Source of the DNA: Chrysomallon squamiferum
Taxonomy: Eukaryota > Mollusca > Gastropoda > Neomphalida > Peltospiridae
Direction: 5' to 3'
Length of the DNA: 64,000 bases
Assembly: GCA_012295275.1 (NCBI GenBank)
Contig: CM022665.1
Span: forward strand, 11,748,976-11,812,975
Position 1 is the first letter of the stretch. Each line of letters starts with the position of its first letter. Made by a program: the position numbers and the translations under genes. This document shows, piece after piece, positions 50,610 through 63,514 of this stretch. The notes under the pieces were generated by a model. That model saw only the letters and a list, made by a program, of their open reading frames with translations. It had not been told where the DNA came from and made no database searches.

Positions 50610-52400
50610 AAATATGAATTTTGAAAACTGGTATTAAACATCACGTGTATTGTCAAGTTGTCTTCAGTTTAATTCGTTAACAAATAACAGCGGCTTTTTT
50701 TGTTGGATTTCTCTTATTTTTTTTTTTGAATTAATTTTAAATTTTTTTGCTATAACAATAGTTTAGGGGTTTTTTCATTACAAATATTATATTATATTAT
50801 ATTATATTTTATTATATTTATATTTTATATATATTTTTTTTTATCTTACAAATAACATCTGAATATAGATTCTATTTGATTAGTTATGTTTTAGTTCTTG
50901 TAACAATAATGATAATAAATTTATTCTCACATTCTGTGTAAGTACCGTGTAAAGAAATATAATAAAAGTATATTTTAACATACGCTTAGTAAGTAATAAT
51001 AATTATGTACATATTCTGAATAATAGAAATAACTAACAATAAATGTTTTTTTTTTTTTTGTTATTCTATATTTAGTTTCACTGATTTTTTATTTTCATGC
51101 TATTGTTATTGTTACTACTCTTGATGTTGTTATTATTTTAATGTTGTTGATCTTCTTCTTAATATTATTATTGTTGTTGTCATTGTTGTTATTATTATTA
51201 TTGTTATTGTTATTATTTTGTTGCTGTATGGGACTTACACTATTATTTTTGAAAAAGTTTTTTTTGTTGTTTTGGATTGTTTGTTTTTTCTCTTTATTTA
51301 CGCTATAATAATTCCCTTTAAGGTATAGAAAAAATTATTATATTCTAAAGACAACAAAAGATGAAATATTAATTCTGTTTACGGCACAGAAGATAAAGAG
51401 AATGAAAACCAGGTTGGTTAATTCTACGCTGAAGCTTATATTGCAATCCAGACTAAGCGTAAAAGATTTCTGTAAAAACAATGCATAATTTAGAAAGGTA
51501 ACAACAGGTGACAAGACGTTATTATAATAATTATCTGTAAATGAAATATAATGCAGCTGTCTATGATTTAAAAATTAGACCTAATATGTTGTTTTTTTTT
51601 TTTTTTTTTTAAAATTTTATTTTAAAATTCATATTCTTTGTTTCTATTGCTTTTCTTGTCTTTAAATCGCTAATAAAATAATTAAATATATGAAAAGAAT
51701 ATGAATGTAATTTAAAATATTAATGATGATGATGATGACGATAACAACAGTAATAACAACAACAAAATTCAGTTCAAATTAATTAATTAATTATTTTATT
51801 TTATTTTATTTTTTATTTTTCAATACATTCTCTTTTATTAGCTGATTTTAATTTAATTCAGGAATATAAAAAATCAAAAAATCTGTTTAACTAAATATGT
51901 ATGAAATATACAACACGCACAGAATGAATAATCGGACAAATAACTTTCCATCATTTATATCTCTATACACTGTACGTATACAGACTGTTTGATGATGAAA
52001 AGAAGAAAAAAACTAACACAATAGCTATAAAAGAAGAATGATCAGTACATTTTTATTATGAAAGAATAAATCGTTTTTATCACTTGCGGAATGAAATAAT
52101 TACAACAAATGTATCTGAATGAATAAATCAGAAAGAGCGACAGAATGAAAGAACGAATGACTGAATGAATGGATAAGCAAGGATGAATGAATTTATTGGC
52201 GATGTAAATATAAGTATATACAATTACTATGTACGATAAAAACCAGTCATTCATTGATTATTTCACTATGAATGAATTGTCTTTATCTAAACTGAGAGTA
52301 AACGTAAACTCAGTGTATGTGCATACCCGGATATCGTTTTAACAAAACTGACAACAAACAAACAACTTCACTATTATATATGTGTATTACAGTACATTAA
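50351..52400. other. AT-rich intergenic DNA
   Basis: A-run (about 50580-50607), TATTA units (about 50787-50830), T-runs, TTG/TTA triplets (about 51105-51220), ATG triplets (about 51722-51738) and GAATGA-like units (about 52115-52200). No gene seen. Confidence 0.65.
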
Positions 52401-53440
52401 GTGATAGAGGTTTTTTTTTTTTTTTGTTATCACCGAGTGTATCAAATAATATTCACTGTAGTGTTTACATACAAGATATCGTCTGTGTTTACACGATTTC
52501 TCACATTTGATTGTACAACGACCACGTCTAGGCCGAACGTTCAACACACCACACAAAGTTATCAACGCCAAAATACAAACATCGGCGTGCATTAATCGGG
52601 AATAAAATTTGTGTTTAGGGGTGGTCTTGCAATAATAGAACAGATTTTTTTTTTTTTCATCCACCACGATCAACAGATTTGTGACATTGTTTGTTTTCAA
52701 CAGATGTAGCGGTGTAACTCATTTGTAAAATGGATGTTCTTGAGTCGAAAATCTTGTAAATAAACCTGAAAAATAAATTTATTCTCGTGCTTTGCGCTTT
52801 GTTCGGATGCCTGATTCTGAAAGCTCGGGGTTTCAAGCCATAAATCGCATTTGGCAGAGAAGTCATCAATTCTTCTGGCCAATCATAAGAAGGTAAACAT
52901 CCCATTGTGTCCTTTCTACCCATGCAACAATATCAATTGTTAAAAGAGTTTAACCTAAATGTCATTAAATCTGGGCGAAGAAAGCCCGTATTTGTCGTTG
53001 TTTACCGTACGGCAGGCCTGGGCACCCATTAGTAAAATAATACCTTCTTTGCAACACTCGCAAACAAGCGTCAGAAATCTTGAACACTGCGGTAGAAGGA
53101 CGCACCAATGAAGAGCTGGACGTGGCGTTCAGTAATGGCGTTCCGGGTTGTTTGTTTACCTGATGAGTTTCCAATCACTCTCAGGTGTACACACAGACAC
53201 TTCAGTGCTCGACGGACCCTGGAGCGCCGTTGCCAGGGTGGAGCTCTTCGTGGTGGAGGTATGAAACTTAGATGCTCTTCAGAAACCGGGCTCTTCTCCA
53301 CGTGCCGCTGCATCTATTGTAACGGCAACAAAGACTTTGCAAACTGCAGGTGCACAAGTCTATAACTTTGGCCAGTTTGCCACTCGGGCCAAGAATTAGA
53401 AGTCATGTCGACCCTTAAACTATCTTCCATGATAAGGATT
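52401..53440. other. Unique-sequence island with two FOX motifs
   Basis: About 1 kb of complex DNA after a T-run. TGTTTAC occurs at 52999-53005 and 53153-53159. Overlapping frames on both strands (for example 53108-53365 plus, 53071-53313 minus) cannot both be real, and neither is recognised. Candidate regulatory block. Confidence 0.4.
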
Positions 53441-53615
53441 AACATTTTTTTCTATTATTACTCCCACTTTTTTTTTTCTTCTTTTTTTCGCAAATGTGTT
53501 ATGTATTTTTACAAAAGCCATTTAGTAAAAACTGAAACAAGGCCTGATCAATATGGATATCTCTGCATGAAAAGAAAAGAAAATGTTTACCCAAAAAGTT
53601 TTTAAAATGAATAGA

Positions 53616-53646
<31 letters not shown>

Positions 53647-53940
53647 TGTATGTATGTATGTATGTATGTATGTATGTATGTATGTATGAATGTATGTATG
53701 TATCTATGTATATATATATGCATGTATATTTGTATATATGTATGTTTGTATGTCTGCATATGTGTAAATATGTATATGCTTGTATATATTTATTTTGTTC
53801 TTTGTTTGTTTGTTTAATTTGTTTGTTAGTATGAATATACACCCATTCGTTTTTGTGTAAATACATGTACATATCCATGTATGTTTTTCCTCATGTAATA
53901 CATACATACATACATATTTACACTATTACAGGACTTAGCC
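53441..53940. repeat. TATG tetranucleotide array with degenerate tail
   Basis: Near-pure TATG units from about 53618 to 53705, then TATA/TATG-like DNA to about 53790. The repetitive Tyr/Val/Cys/Met frames come from this array. Confidence 0.93.
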
Positions 53941-54560
53941 ACTTTAAGCAATCTGTCCTATGCTTAAGTATATATACATATAAATGATAGTTTGTTAACA
54001 AATGTAACTGCTAGCGGAGCTAAGTCTACACAGTCACACACCAGTGTGTTTGATTTACGTAGTTATCAGTGCTCTGTACATATAATTTACTAACGCGCTT
54101 TACACACAGTCTGTCAATATTTCAGCCATTTTATCTCATCATTACACACAAACATATCCGGCCCGCCGTAAGCTAAGTAAATTTTATTTTGTACCCCCTG
54201 TCGAGTATCGACCTGATGCCGTCAATGATTGGTTACCGAATTGTGTGACGTCATTATAATAAAAAGCGTAAATGGTTTATTCATCTATTATAACGACCTA
54301 TACACCGGAAGTCGATCCTCAATATGACAATATTGGCTAGTTGGCGGGAAGTGATTACTTACAAGCATTGTTCTTTATCGTGTGATAAATATATGGGTAT
54401 ACTGGCGTCAAGCTGCCGATCATGTTAAAGCTCAGATCGTGCATTATCGGCCATATTCATTCCTGGGATTGCCTCAGCCAAAGCATTGTCTGAACACTTC
54501 ATTGTATGGGCTAACATATTTGAAGCTGCAATAACAGATAATGGATAATGGCCTTCAATC
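53941..54560. other. Unique-sequence island with CRE palindrome
   Basis: Complex DNA holding a perfect TGACGTCA at 54246-54253, followed by AT-rich ATTATAATAA. No plausible exon. Candidate regulatory DNA. Confidence 0.38.
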
Positions 54561-55559
54561 ACACAGTAAATATTACAGCCAAAGCGTGTTAACACGACTG
54601 TTAGTTAGTTATTTCTTTTTGTGTTGGCCACGATTATTTGTGTTTTCACTGATGAGCAAAGAAGATGAAATGAATGGTTTTTCACAGTCGAGTTTACTGC
54701 TTGATTATTGCTTAGGTTTATTTTGTTTAATTTCATTTACAGAGCAGTTCATTTTAATTTAATTTAATTACTTTTAAAATTAATTGTATTATTACATTTG
54801 TTATCATCATCATCATCATCACAATCATCATCTTCATCGTTATCATCATCATAACCGTCGTCATGGTCATCATCATCATTATTATTATCGGCTTTTTAAA
54901 TTTTATTTAATATTATTTTATTTTATTCTATTTTATTTTTTTTATTTTATTTTATTTTATTTTATTTATTTATTCAAATATTCATTTCTTTTTTATTCAT
55001 TAAACTCTGGAAAGTTCAGAGAATGTGTGGTTATTATATTCTTGATAATGTTTTTATTTCATTCAATCACAGCACAAAGTACTGCTAGAGCCAGTTCGTT
55101 TTAGATCTACACCAAAAATTATTTTTGTTGGATTTTTGTTATAAACGAATTCTTATTTAACAGATTACATTTCGCACCAAAGCAGTTTAAAAGTCGCAAT
55201 AATGTAACTTCTCTGAATACGAGTTTTACCGTAGTTTCTAAATAATATTATTTCATTTCTGCAAAACATCTTAACTATTAACTAAATTCTAATCTATGTT
55301 TTGAATTTGAATTTAAATACTTAATTACGTTATAGCGCATATTTAGTACTTTATTTATTGTTAACAAAGATTCACACCTCGATCAAATATAATTATAAAT
55401 TGAAAGCTTATAAAATGTATTTTTTTTTTATTCAAGCAATCAAACGTACACTTTATAAGTTATAATATACACATCATGTACCATGTGACTCGAACAGTCT
55501 TGTTTTAATTTTGATTAAGCATTAATTTATAAAGACTGGTTACTGTGAGATTTAGTTCA
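54561..55559. other. AT-rich DNA with CAT and TTTTA arrays
   Basis: CAT-type triplets (about 54803-54882) and TTTTA units (about 54905-54970). No gene seen. Confidence 0.7.
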
Positions 55560-56260
55560 AAATCGTATTCCAACACAAAACCGAGACCAGAGATGTGACT
55601 AACAGAGTGTGTCCATCAAAGAGTGAAATTTAGAAAAGAAAAGAAAAAAAAGACACTACCACATAGACGGACGACCACAGTCAACAGTGACCAAAAACTT
55701 GCCAAGGGACAAATATTGACCAAATGACCAGTGGTGGTGATTCTTTCTGTTTCTTGAATGGACATTCCATGAAGTGTGTCAGTTGCTTTATTTGGCCGTG
55801 TTGACTTGGGCACGTTTAAAACACTGTGAATCTTTTCGCTTGCTTTCGTGTTGTCATACTAGCGCGATATGTGTATACTCGCCATGCCCGTTACAATAAC
55901 CGTGCGCCGTTTATGACTGTTTGAACATCCTGCTAAATAAACGCATGTGTAAATGGAAGCAACGAGTGGAAGAACACGATGTTTTACGCTCTGAGGCTCA
56001 GGATTTTAAAAAATTCTATTATTATTATTATTTATTTTTTATTTTTTATTTTTTTTTTAATTATTATTTTTTTTTTATTATTGCTGGTCTGAATTAACAG
56101 CACTTGCATGCGAGTGCATGAAAATGTGTCGTAAAAACTTCGCAACGTTCGGTCACGAAACGTCTGAGACACTGACACGAAATTGCGGGTGCGTGATGTG
56201 CTTGTAACGCTAATTACAAGTGCGTGTCAGGGGTTGTAAAACGATTTGTAAATACGGCCT
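55560..56260. other. Unique-sequence islands around an ATTTTT-rich stretch
   Basis: Complex DNA at 55560-55990 and 56090-56260, split by T-rich sequence (about 56015-56080). No plausible exon. Confidence 0.35.
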
Positions 56261-56415
56261 TTTACAATGAAAATGTGGTAAAAATGACAACTTGGTTAAT
56301 TAGCGCTTCTGACAAGACAGATGAGATGTTAGAAGGAGGACGTATGTTAGTGTTAGTAGAAAAAAAAAAAAAAAATGTGAAATCTAAAATGTGTGTGTAC
56401 TTATCTTTTGATTGT

Positions 56416-56450
<35 letters not shown>

Positions 56451-56879
56451 TGTGAGCATTACTCTGTGTGTATGTGTGATTTTATTTCCTAATAAATACA
56501 CTTAATTTCCTGTGCAATTTCTTGCTATTTCAAAGTTGTTTTTATTATTGTTTTTAATATATATTTTTTTAATATCCGGAATCCATCGCTGAATACCATA
56601 GTTATGCTCCTTTATCTTTCACTGTGAAGAAATAACACTCTTTGATTATCAGATTATTTTTCATACATTTATAATCTTTAAAAAAACCAAACCCACAATA
56701 ACATTAAACTAATAATAACAAGATAAAATAAAATACACCCAAGTAATTCTTACCATAATTTGACATATATAACACTTTAAATATAGATTAGCTTTTCGGC
56801 AAATTTGTCTGTACAAACATTCAAATAGTGCATTATTTTAGTAACAAACAAACTAGTATCGCAAATTACTAAGACTTTT
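56261..56879. other. AT-rich DNA with a TA array
   Basis: A-run (about 56360-56374) and TA run (about 56420-56448). No gene seen. Confidence 0.65.
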
Positions 56880-57140
56880 ACAATTAGCTGTTCAGCGGTT
56901 AAATTCTCGCGCCTGATACGGAGTCTGATTGTTTGGTACAGAGACTGTTAAACTTGACGTAACCAAAGTGTAAATTTTACGTCTATAGGCTAATTATTCT
57001 TACAGCTCTTCCATCATAAACTCGCCGAGTTGCGAGACGTTACGTCGACGGTGTTTGTTTTTCGTAATGTCCACATTAGTGGACAGTATGGGAAAGTGCT
57101 TATTTCAAGCTTCAAAAGAGCATTTTGGTTGCCATGGTGA
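56880..57140. other. Unique-sequence island
   Basis: CpG-bearing sequence including GTTACGTCGACGG. No open frame of note. Confidence 0.3.
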
Positions 57141-58403
57141 GAAAAAAAAAAAAAGGCAACAGAAATAAAAAAAAAAATAATAAAAAAGATACTTAAATCA
57201 ACTGTTTGTTTCGGTAAGTTTAATCGCAGCGATGAGTGAGAAGTTTACGTGTTTTTATGTAAGGATTATAATTGTGGTTGAAGAATTAGGTGGGGAAAAA
57301 ACAACATAGTGCTTTCAGTGACCATCATCATGATCCACATTATTATTAACATTTTCATTATTGTTATTATTATTATTAGTAGTAGTAGTAGTAGTAGTAG
57401 TTGTAGCAGTAGTATTAAAATTAGTAATAGTAGTAGAAGTAAAAGTAGTAGCAGTAGTGTTACTAATAGTGCCTGTTCTTTTTTTCTTTCTTTCTTTTTT
57501 TGTTGTTGTTATTGCTATTATTATCGTCATAATCATCGTTGTTAATTTTATTATTAATTTTGTAGTAGTAATAGTAATATAATATAAACAGCAGCAGCAG
57601 CAGTAGTAGTAAATGTAGTAGCAGTAGTAGTACTATTAGTAGTAGTGGTAATAGTTGTATTAGTAGTAGTTGTAATGGTAATCCTTATATTTATCTTTTT
57701 ATTTCGTCACTTTTTTCTTTTCTTCTTTCGTTTGAGAAGCCATCGTAATTACTATACAGAATAAACTAAATGTTTTAAAAATAAGTTCCAAAATAAATGA
57801 TTTACAAACTGCAGAGTAAGCGGTGTAACTAACAAATTACTGAGTCTAAATAACCAAACGTTAAAAGAATCTGTAACTATTTTTCAAACAACAGTACAAG
57901 ATCGGCTAAGCCAAAGCCAATTAATAATTCATCGCATTCTGAACCGAGTTAACTAAGACACCAATACACATTTTACCTGCGAAATCATTCTTTGTTATTT
58001 TATATCGATCATAACAACAAAATAATCACAAGTAATGAGGAAATGAAATATTCCACAAATAGAGTATTTATAAGTATTTATATTAGTAATTTAGAGTAAT
58101 AGTAGTAGTAGTAGTTATTGTTGTTGTAGTAGTGGTTCTTGTGGTAGTAATAGCAGTAGTAGTAGCAATAGTAATAGTAATGGTAGTGGCTGTAGTAATA
58201 GTAGTAGTAGTAGTTGTTGTAGAACAACGTATAGTGTAAATGATAATAACAGTCTTTCATAATACATATTAGCTATAGTAATAATAATGGTAGTAGTTAT
58301 TGTAGTTGTCTTGCTGTCATTGTTTTTTGTAGTTACACAATTCATGTTAAAAGTCATTAATAAATAAAGAAATATATATCAGAATTGTATTGATTATTTA
58401 ATG
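57141..58403. other. TAG/TTG triplet arrays and AT-rich DNA
   Basis: TTA then TAG (57360-57460), CAG/TAG (about 57588-57680), unique AT-rich DNA (57740-58080), then TAG/TTG/TAA mosaics (58097-58225) and TAG/TAA (about 58275-58310). Ser/Val/Leu-run frames are artefacts. Confidence 0.85.
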
Positions 58404-58492
58404 GTTTGACAGCTTCATTACTAAATAAAGTTATATCAATCATTTTGTTTCACTGGTTGATATAGTTTTATTTAGTGATGAAGTTGTCAAGC
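58404..58492 (+). repeat. 37-bp stem-loop with only G-U mispairs
   Basis: The arm 58404-58440 pairs with 58456-58492 around a 15-nt loop. All the differences from perfect complementarity are G-U wobbles when read as + strand RNA. The right arm begins GTTGATATAGTTTTATTTAG. A hairpin RNA or a decayed foldback element are both possible. Confidence 0.85.
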
Positions 58493-58869
58493 TTTATATA
58501 GAATAAATATATATCAGCCAATGAAATGTTTTGTTTTTGTTTGTGTCAAAGTAATCATATAATATATTAATATCAACCAATCAAATGTGTCGATCCTTTT
58601 TTTATTTCTGTATCGCCTTAAGTTCTGTCTATCCAATTACTTTATTAATTGTCCTTCTTCGTTTTTGTGCCGGTACTAAAATTATGTATTATAATATGGC
58701 AAAAAAATTAGAAAAAAAAAAAAAAAAAAAAAAGAAAAGAATATACAAAAAAGAAATATAAAATACTAAAACAAAATTACGAAACAAACTGCTTGATTAA
58801 GTCATGCACATTAACGCCTGTTAACCAACATCACATTTTAAAATAATCAAATTATAATTTTTTATATCT
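58493..58869. other. AT-rich DNA
   Basis: ATATCARCCAAT-like motifs at about 58514 and 58571 echo the adjoining stem-loop. An A-run lies at about 58711-58732. No gene seen. Confidence 0.5.
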
Positions 58870-59310
58870 CTCAACCATCGTGACCGCATACTATGAAAGA
58901 TAGTGGTTGCCATGGTTACAAGACTTTTTTTTTGTTGTTGTTCTACCTGTCTAAATATCAAGGTAACTAAGCGATGCGTAATTCCACTGAGGATCGCCAA
59001 AGGCTGGTTGCTGAAGTGAAAAACGCGTTAAGTCGATATTCGAGTTATGATAGTAACAAAACTCATATCTCTTGCTTAATCCTGGACCGCTGGTAAGCGG
59101 CCTATACCGGCTGGTGTATGTGTCGTAAATTAATTAACCAGTCAGATTTTCATTTTCTCAGTTATAATTTGTTTATCGATCCACCACCAAACCAGACCCT
59201 GTTTTGTATTCTTTTGTTTCTATTAATTGATTGATTGACAGGCTGTTAGTGTTTGTACTGCGCTGTGCCGGATTCTTACTGTCTTCCGACCTGCATTTCA
59301 TGTGCAGACA
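58870..59310. other. Unique-sequence island
   Basis: Complex DNA with CpG dinucleotides and a CCGGCTGGT patch near 59106. No plausible exon. Confidence 0.3.
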
Positions 59311-59419
59311 TTTTTAAAATGACGTGTGTAAAATGAGATTTGTTTTTAAATAAAAGAAAAGGCAGTTAATATCTGTGTGAATGAGCATTTGTAACAGCAC
59401 AATACGTAATATATTACTG

Positions 59420-59422
<3 letters not shown>

Positions 59423-59490
<68 letters not shown>
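59423..59490. repeat. (AG)n dinucleotide microsatellite
   Basis: About 34 uninterrupted AG units. Confidence 0.97.
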
Positions 59491-59491
<1 letters not shown>

Positions 59492-60375
59492 CAATAAAAT
59501 ATATTTTTAATATTTCTCTTTGCACTCCTTGCATGACAATAATAAACAAACATACATAATTATATATATAAACAGACGGACTGGCAGGAAAATAAATGGA
59601 TAATCTGGCTGTCAAGTAAATAACTAGCAAGGTAAATAGTCCTTAGAAGAAGAAAAGAAAGATGGGCAGAGAGATGTAGGAAAGAAGCAAGATGGATAGG
59701 TACATACGAAAGAAAGAAAGACAAACAGTCACAGAGGCACAGAGAGATTCAGATCGGCAGAGAAAACCATGAACAGATTTTTAAAACACGAATAAACATT
59801 TATATCATATAGAAAAGAAATAAAAAACCAACAAAAAAACCCCAGAACAATCAAAGAGATAGCTTCTGTCGTCTCGGCTTCAGTTTAGCGTGGACGTTCA
59901 CGTTTCAGCTGATTTTAACAATGACGTCGACGTCGGCATACACATTAGTTATGAAACATGATTTTTCATTTTCCCGCAGGCGTGATGATAATCAAAGAAG
60001 TGGATCGTGTTTTTGGTTACTTTAGAAAAGCATCATTATTTTAATTACGTCATGAATGAGAGATTAACAAAATATCTCTGAAATAAGAGTTAATTTTTAT
60101 AATCTTTTGTGTTTTTTTTTTTCTTTTCCCTTTTCATATAGAATATAAAAAAATAACAATAATAATCATTAGATAAGCAGAATGATAGTGCATTTGTTTA
60201 ATTATTATTAATAATTTTGGAGGGAGATATTTATTTAAATATTAAAATAGATTAGCAAATGTGGAATAAATAATTAAAATGATTATGCAGTGTAGTGATG
60301 ATGATAATAAGTATATTAATTGTATCAAAAGTAAATATACGCTTCCCATTCCAAATTATATGAGTGAAGTATTAT
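59491..60375. other. AG-rich DNA and a small island
   Basis: GAAA/AGAG-like DNA (59640-59760). A short island at 59870-60080 contains the 12-nt palindrome GACGTCGACGTC (59923-59934). No gene seen. Confidence 0.45.
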
Positions 60376-60504
60376 GTGTGTATGTATGTATGTATGTATG
60401 TATGTATGTATGTATGTATGTATGTATGTATGTATGTATGTATGTATATGTATATGTAAATGCGTATATGTTTGTATGTGTATGCATCTGTGTGCATGTA
60501 TATA

Positions 60505-60557
<53 letters not shown>

Positions 60558-60600
60558 GTCTGTCTGTCTGTCTGTGTGTGTGTGTGTGTGTTTGTGTGTG
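60376..60600. repeat. Compound TATG - TC - TGTC - TG microsatellite
   Basis: TATG units (about 60378-60447), a degenerate stretch, TC (60509-60553), TGTC (about 60553-60574) and TG (about 60574-60600). Open frames on both strands here (up to 183 codons) are repeat artefacts. Confidence 0.95.
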
Positions 60601-62380
60601 TATGTGTGGGCTTGTTTGGGGATTTATGTATGTGTGCAAGCATACATGAAGTTATGTATTTCATTTTATGTGTACATGGGCATGTATATAATCATGGAAA
60701 CAGGAATGAATGGATGGCTGCATGCATGAATGCTTATACCAAAGCAGGTATGTATGTTAATTACTGTATGGATATATGTTTTCCTGTAGATATATATCTC
60801 AGAACATTTCAAATTTATTTATCTAAATAAACTGCTGTGATAAATGTGCCTGCTTTCTTTAATTATCTTATTTCGAAATACAAAGTATATCTTTTTGACT
60901 GTATTAATACTTCCTTGTTTTACAAAAGTCTTAAAAACACTTCATATATATACACTTTGTAATCAATAACGTATTAATAATTCACACTGATTCTTTATGC
61001 AAAAACCTTTCACGTAATCTGAAGAACCACTAGAGTATATACCTTTTCATTGTTGGGACATATTTGAACGACAACAAATATTCGCAACTGGGTGTATGGT
61101 ATTCTGTGGGTGTGTTAATGTAGACAGGTTATAAAAACAAAATGGAATACGTTCTTCCACTGATTAAAAAGAAATTGTAAGAATGAAATCACTTGTTTTT
61201 CAACGACTAACCTTGACAGAACTGATGTGTAAAAAAAATTCCAAATAAGAAGAAAAGTATAAGTTTCTGTACAGTAGAAATAAGCTTTGATGCTATATGG
61301 TTTCGCCTCTGAAATTTGTCTCAAATGTAAATATGATTTTAATTTTGTTTTTATTATTATTGTTTTTTTTATGTTTAAGTGTGCGTGTATATGTGCTTGT
61401 GTGTGTGTGTGTGTGTTCTTATAATATGTGACAAACAATATATATATAAATATATACAATAAATGAATAAATAAATAAGAAATATCTTACCATCAAATAC
61501 AATAATTTTAAATTCTGTTTTACCTTGAAAGCACGTAGAAAAAATAAAGCAATAAAAAGACAACAAAAAAAAAAATAAAAAAATAAAAAAAATAAAAAAA
61601 ATACCACCGAATAAATTAAAAAAATAATATTAATAATGACAACAACAACAGCAGCACCAACAACAACAATAATAATAATAATAGTAAAAATAATAAAATA
61701 AAATCAAATAAAATCAAATAATTATTATCAGTGCTTTAAAGTAGTTTAATAAATTTTATAATGTATAATGTGTCAGTATGTAATAGAATTAATACTGTCC
61801 GGGTAATATATATATTTTTTTATATAAAACGTACAGGAATAAATAAAATAAAATAAAACAAACAAAAGATAACATGTCGCTTTGCTTCCTTCTTAAAAAT
61901 CCTAATACGATAAAAAATATAATCAAACATGACGATATCCGCAAATGGTGATAATGAGAAAGCAAATAATGATTTTCAAATGATAAAAACAACAATATAT
62001 GTATTTTACTGACAAGATACATATGATGCTATTTAGACGACAGATTAAAAGACTCCATATAAAAACAAATAAGCGTCCCTAGTTCAAGTCCAAATTGTGA
62101 TTAATGGTGTTTAGTAACATATCTAAGTGTAATTTTGAGACCAGTTTTAAGTCAGTGCAAATGTCGTACGATGATAAAAGTTATTTGACGAGTAAAGGAG
62201 ACTGAGAAAAAAAAAATTATATTAGAGAAAATGTTATGTAAAATTTGTTTATGGATTTAAGTCCAGGAAAATGAGCCAAATATACAATAATTATAAGTTA
62301 AGATTAAGGATCAGCGCCTAAAATAAACCTAAAAGGATAAATCATTGTCTCTGTTGACATAATCAATGTCAACGTCATGA
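60601..62380. other. AT-rich intergenic DNA
   Basis: TG run (about 61395-61416), A-rich/AAAT tract (61560-61720). A short inverted repeat GTTGACAT / ATGTCAAC sits at 62353-62360 and 62366-62373. No gene seen. Confidence 0.6.
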
Positions 62381-62381
62381 T

Positions 62382-62421
<40 letters not shown>

Positions 62422-62495
62422 GTCGTCGTCATAGTCATCATCATCAACTTCTTCTTCTTCTTCTTTTTCTTTTTCTTCTTCTTCTTCTTCTTCTA

Positions 62496-62551
<56 letters not shown>
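62381..62551. repeat. CAT - CGT - TTC - TTA trinucleotide mosaic
   Basis: Block order is CAT (about 62384-62420), CGT, CAT, TTC with TTTTTC interruptions, then TTA to about 62551. Confidence 0.95.
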
Positions 62552-62556
<5 letters not shown>

Positions 62557-62689
62557 TCTGTTGGCTTATTTATGTTATATGATAAAGTTTTCTACTGATG
62601 TGGTTTAAAAAAAAAAATTATATATATATAATTAGAGCAATCTTCTCAGAAGACTGATAAAAATAATAAATAATTTAATTTAAAACGTT

Positions 62690-62976
62690 GTGAACTCTTT
62701 ATAATAATCGCTTCATATTTTTAATTCCGCTGGCACTGGCGACGACAAACTTTCTAGGCATGCAGTACTTTTGATTCGATTTTTCCTTTCACCATAAAGA
62801 AATGCTACAAACCATTTCAATATGAAGTTTCGCTCTCGCCTGCCTTGTAGCCCGAGGCAAAGCAAGGCACACAAAATAAATGAAACAGTGAAACAGGTGC
62901 GAATCGATGTTGTATTTTCGCACCCAGCTATAACAGTCATTGAACGAGATAGGGTAATTCTGAATGGGAAAAGAAG

Positions 62977-63021
<45 letters not shown>

Positions 63022-63480
63022 AAATTATTTAAAAAAAGGAGTTATATTTATGAATAAGATCGCGTAGTGTTGTGTATTGGGTATACAACACGAATAATTG
63101 AAGACATACATACAGGCTTTGCTTTCCCTTGCAGTGAATACATGCATAGTATTGCATTTCTTTGCAAAGTATTGTCAACGATGTAATCTGTTTCAGAGAT
63201 AAGTGTAATGGACCACCAATATTTATTTCCCCTGATACTGACATCATGTTTTTGACTGACAGCCCGATGAAATGGACAGACTTTCCCGCAAGTCATGGCA
63301 AAAATATGCTGAAAGGACGCGACGACCAACTGTCGTGGATAAAAGACACCCGAGTACAGTTTCTTTCTTCTGTTTATTTTTATTCTGTTTTCCACTGACC
63401 GTAACTGTCCAATTCAACTCAATGGGCAGTGTCTTCTGAAATGGGGCGGATTTTGTTACCGGTTCTGTATTTTTCAAAGC
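62690..63480. other. Unique-sequence islands upstream of the terminal gene
   Basis: 62690-62970 and 63060-63480 are complex DNA separated by a mainly A-run segment (about 62981-63035). Frames of 72-115 codons on both strands overlap and are not recognised. Their position just upstream of the promoter-like region suggests proximal regulatory DNA. Confidence 0.35.
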
Positions 63481-63514
63481 TGAAATCCTGACGTTTTTAC
63501 AAGCTCTTGTTTAG

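Noticed and set aside
53618-53705. CRISPR-like regular repetition
   Set aside because: A tetranucleotide microsatellite without unique spacers, in animal DNA.
60279-60830. 183-codon frame, the longest in the window
   Set aside because: Built from TATG, TC and TG microsatellites; repetitive Tyr/Val/Cys/Met and Ser/Leu content only.
63048-63395. 115-codon minus-strand frame near the terminal promoter
   Set aside because: Overlaps plus-strand frames, no domain, and lies in likely regulatory DNA.
9226-63500. Excess of forkhead-type GTAAACA/TGTTTAC across the desert
   Set aside because: Roughly two dozen copies by eye, but the motif is AT-rich and no background statistics could be run, so it is not claimed as enrichment.
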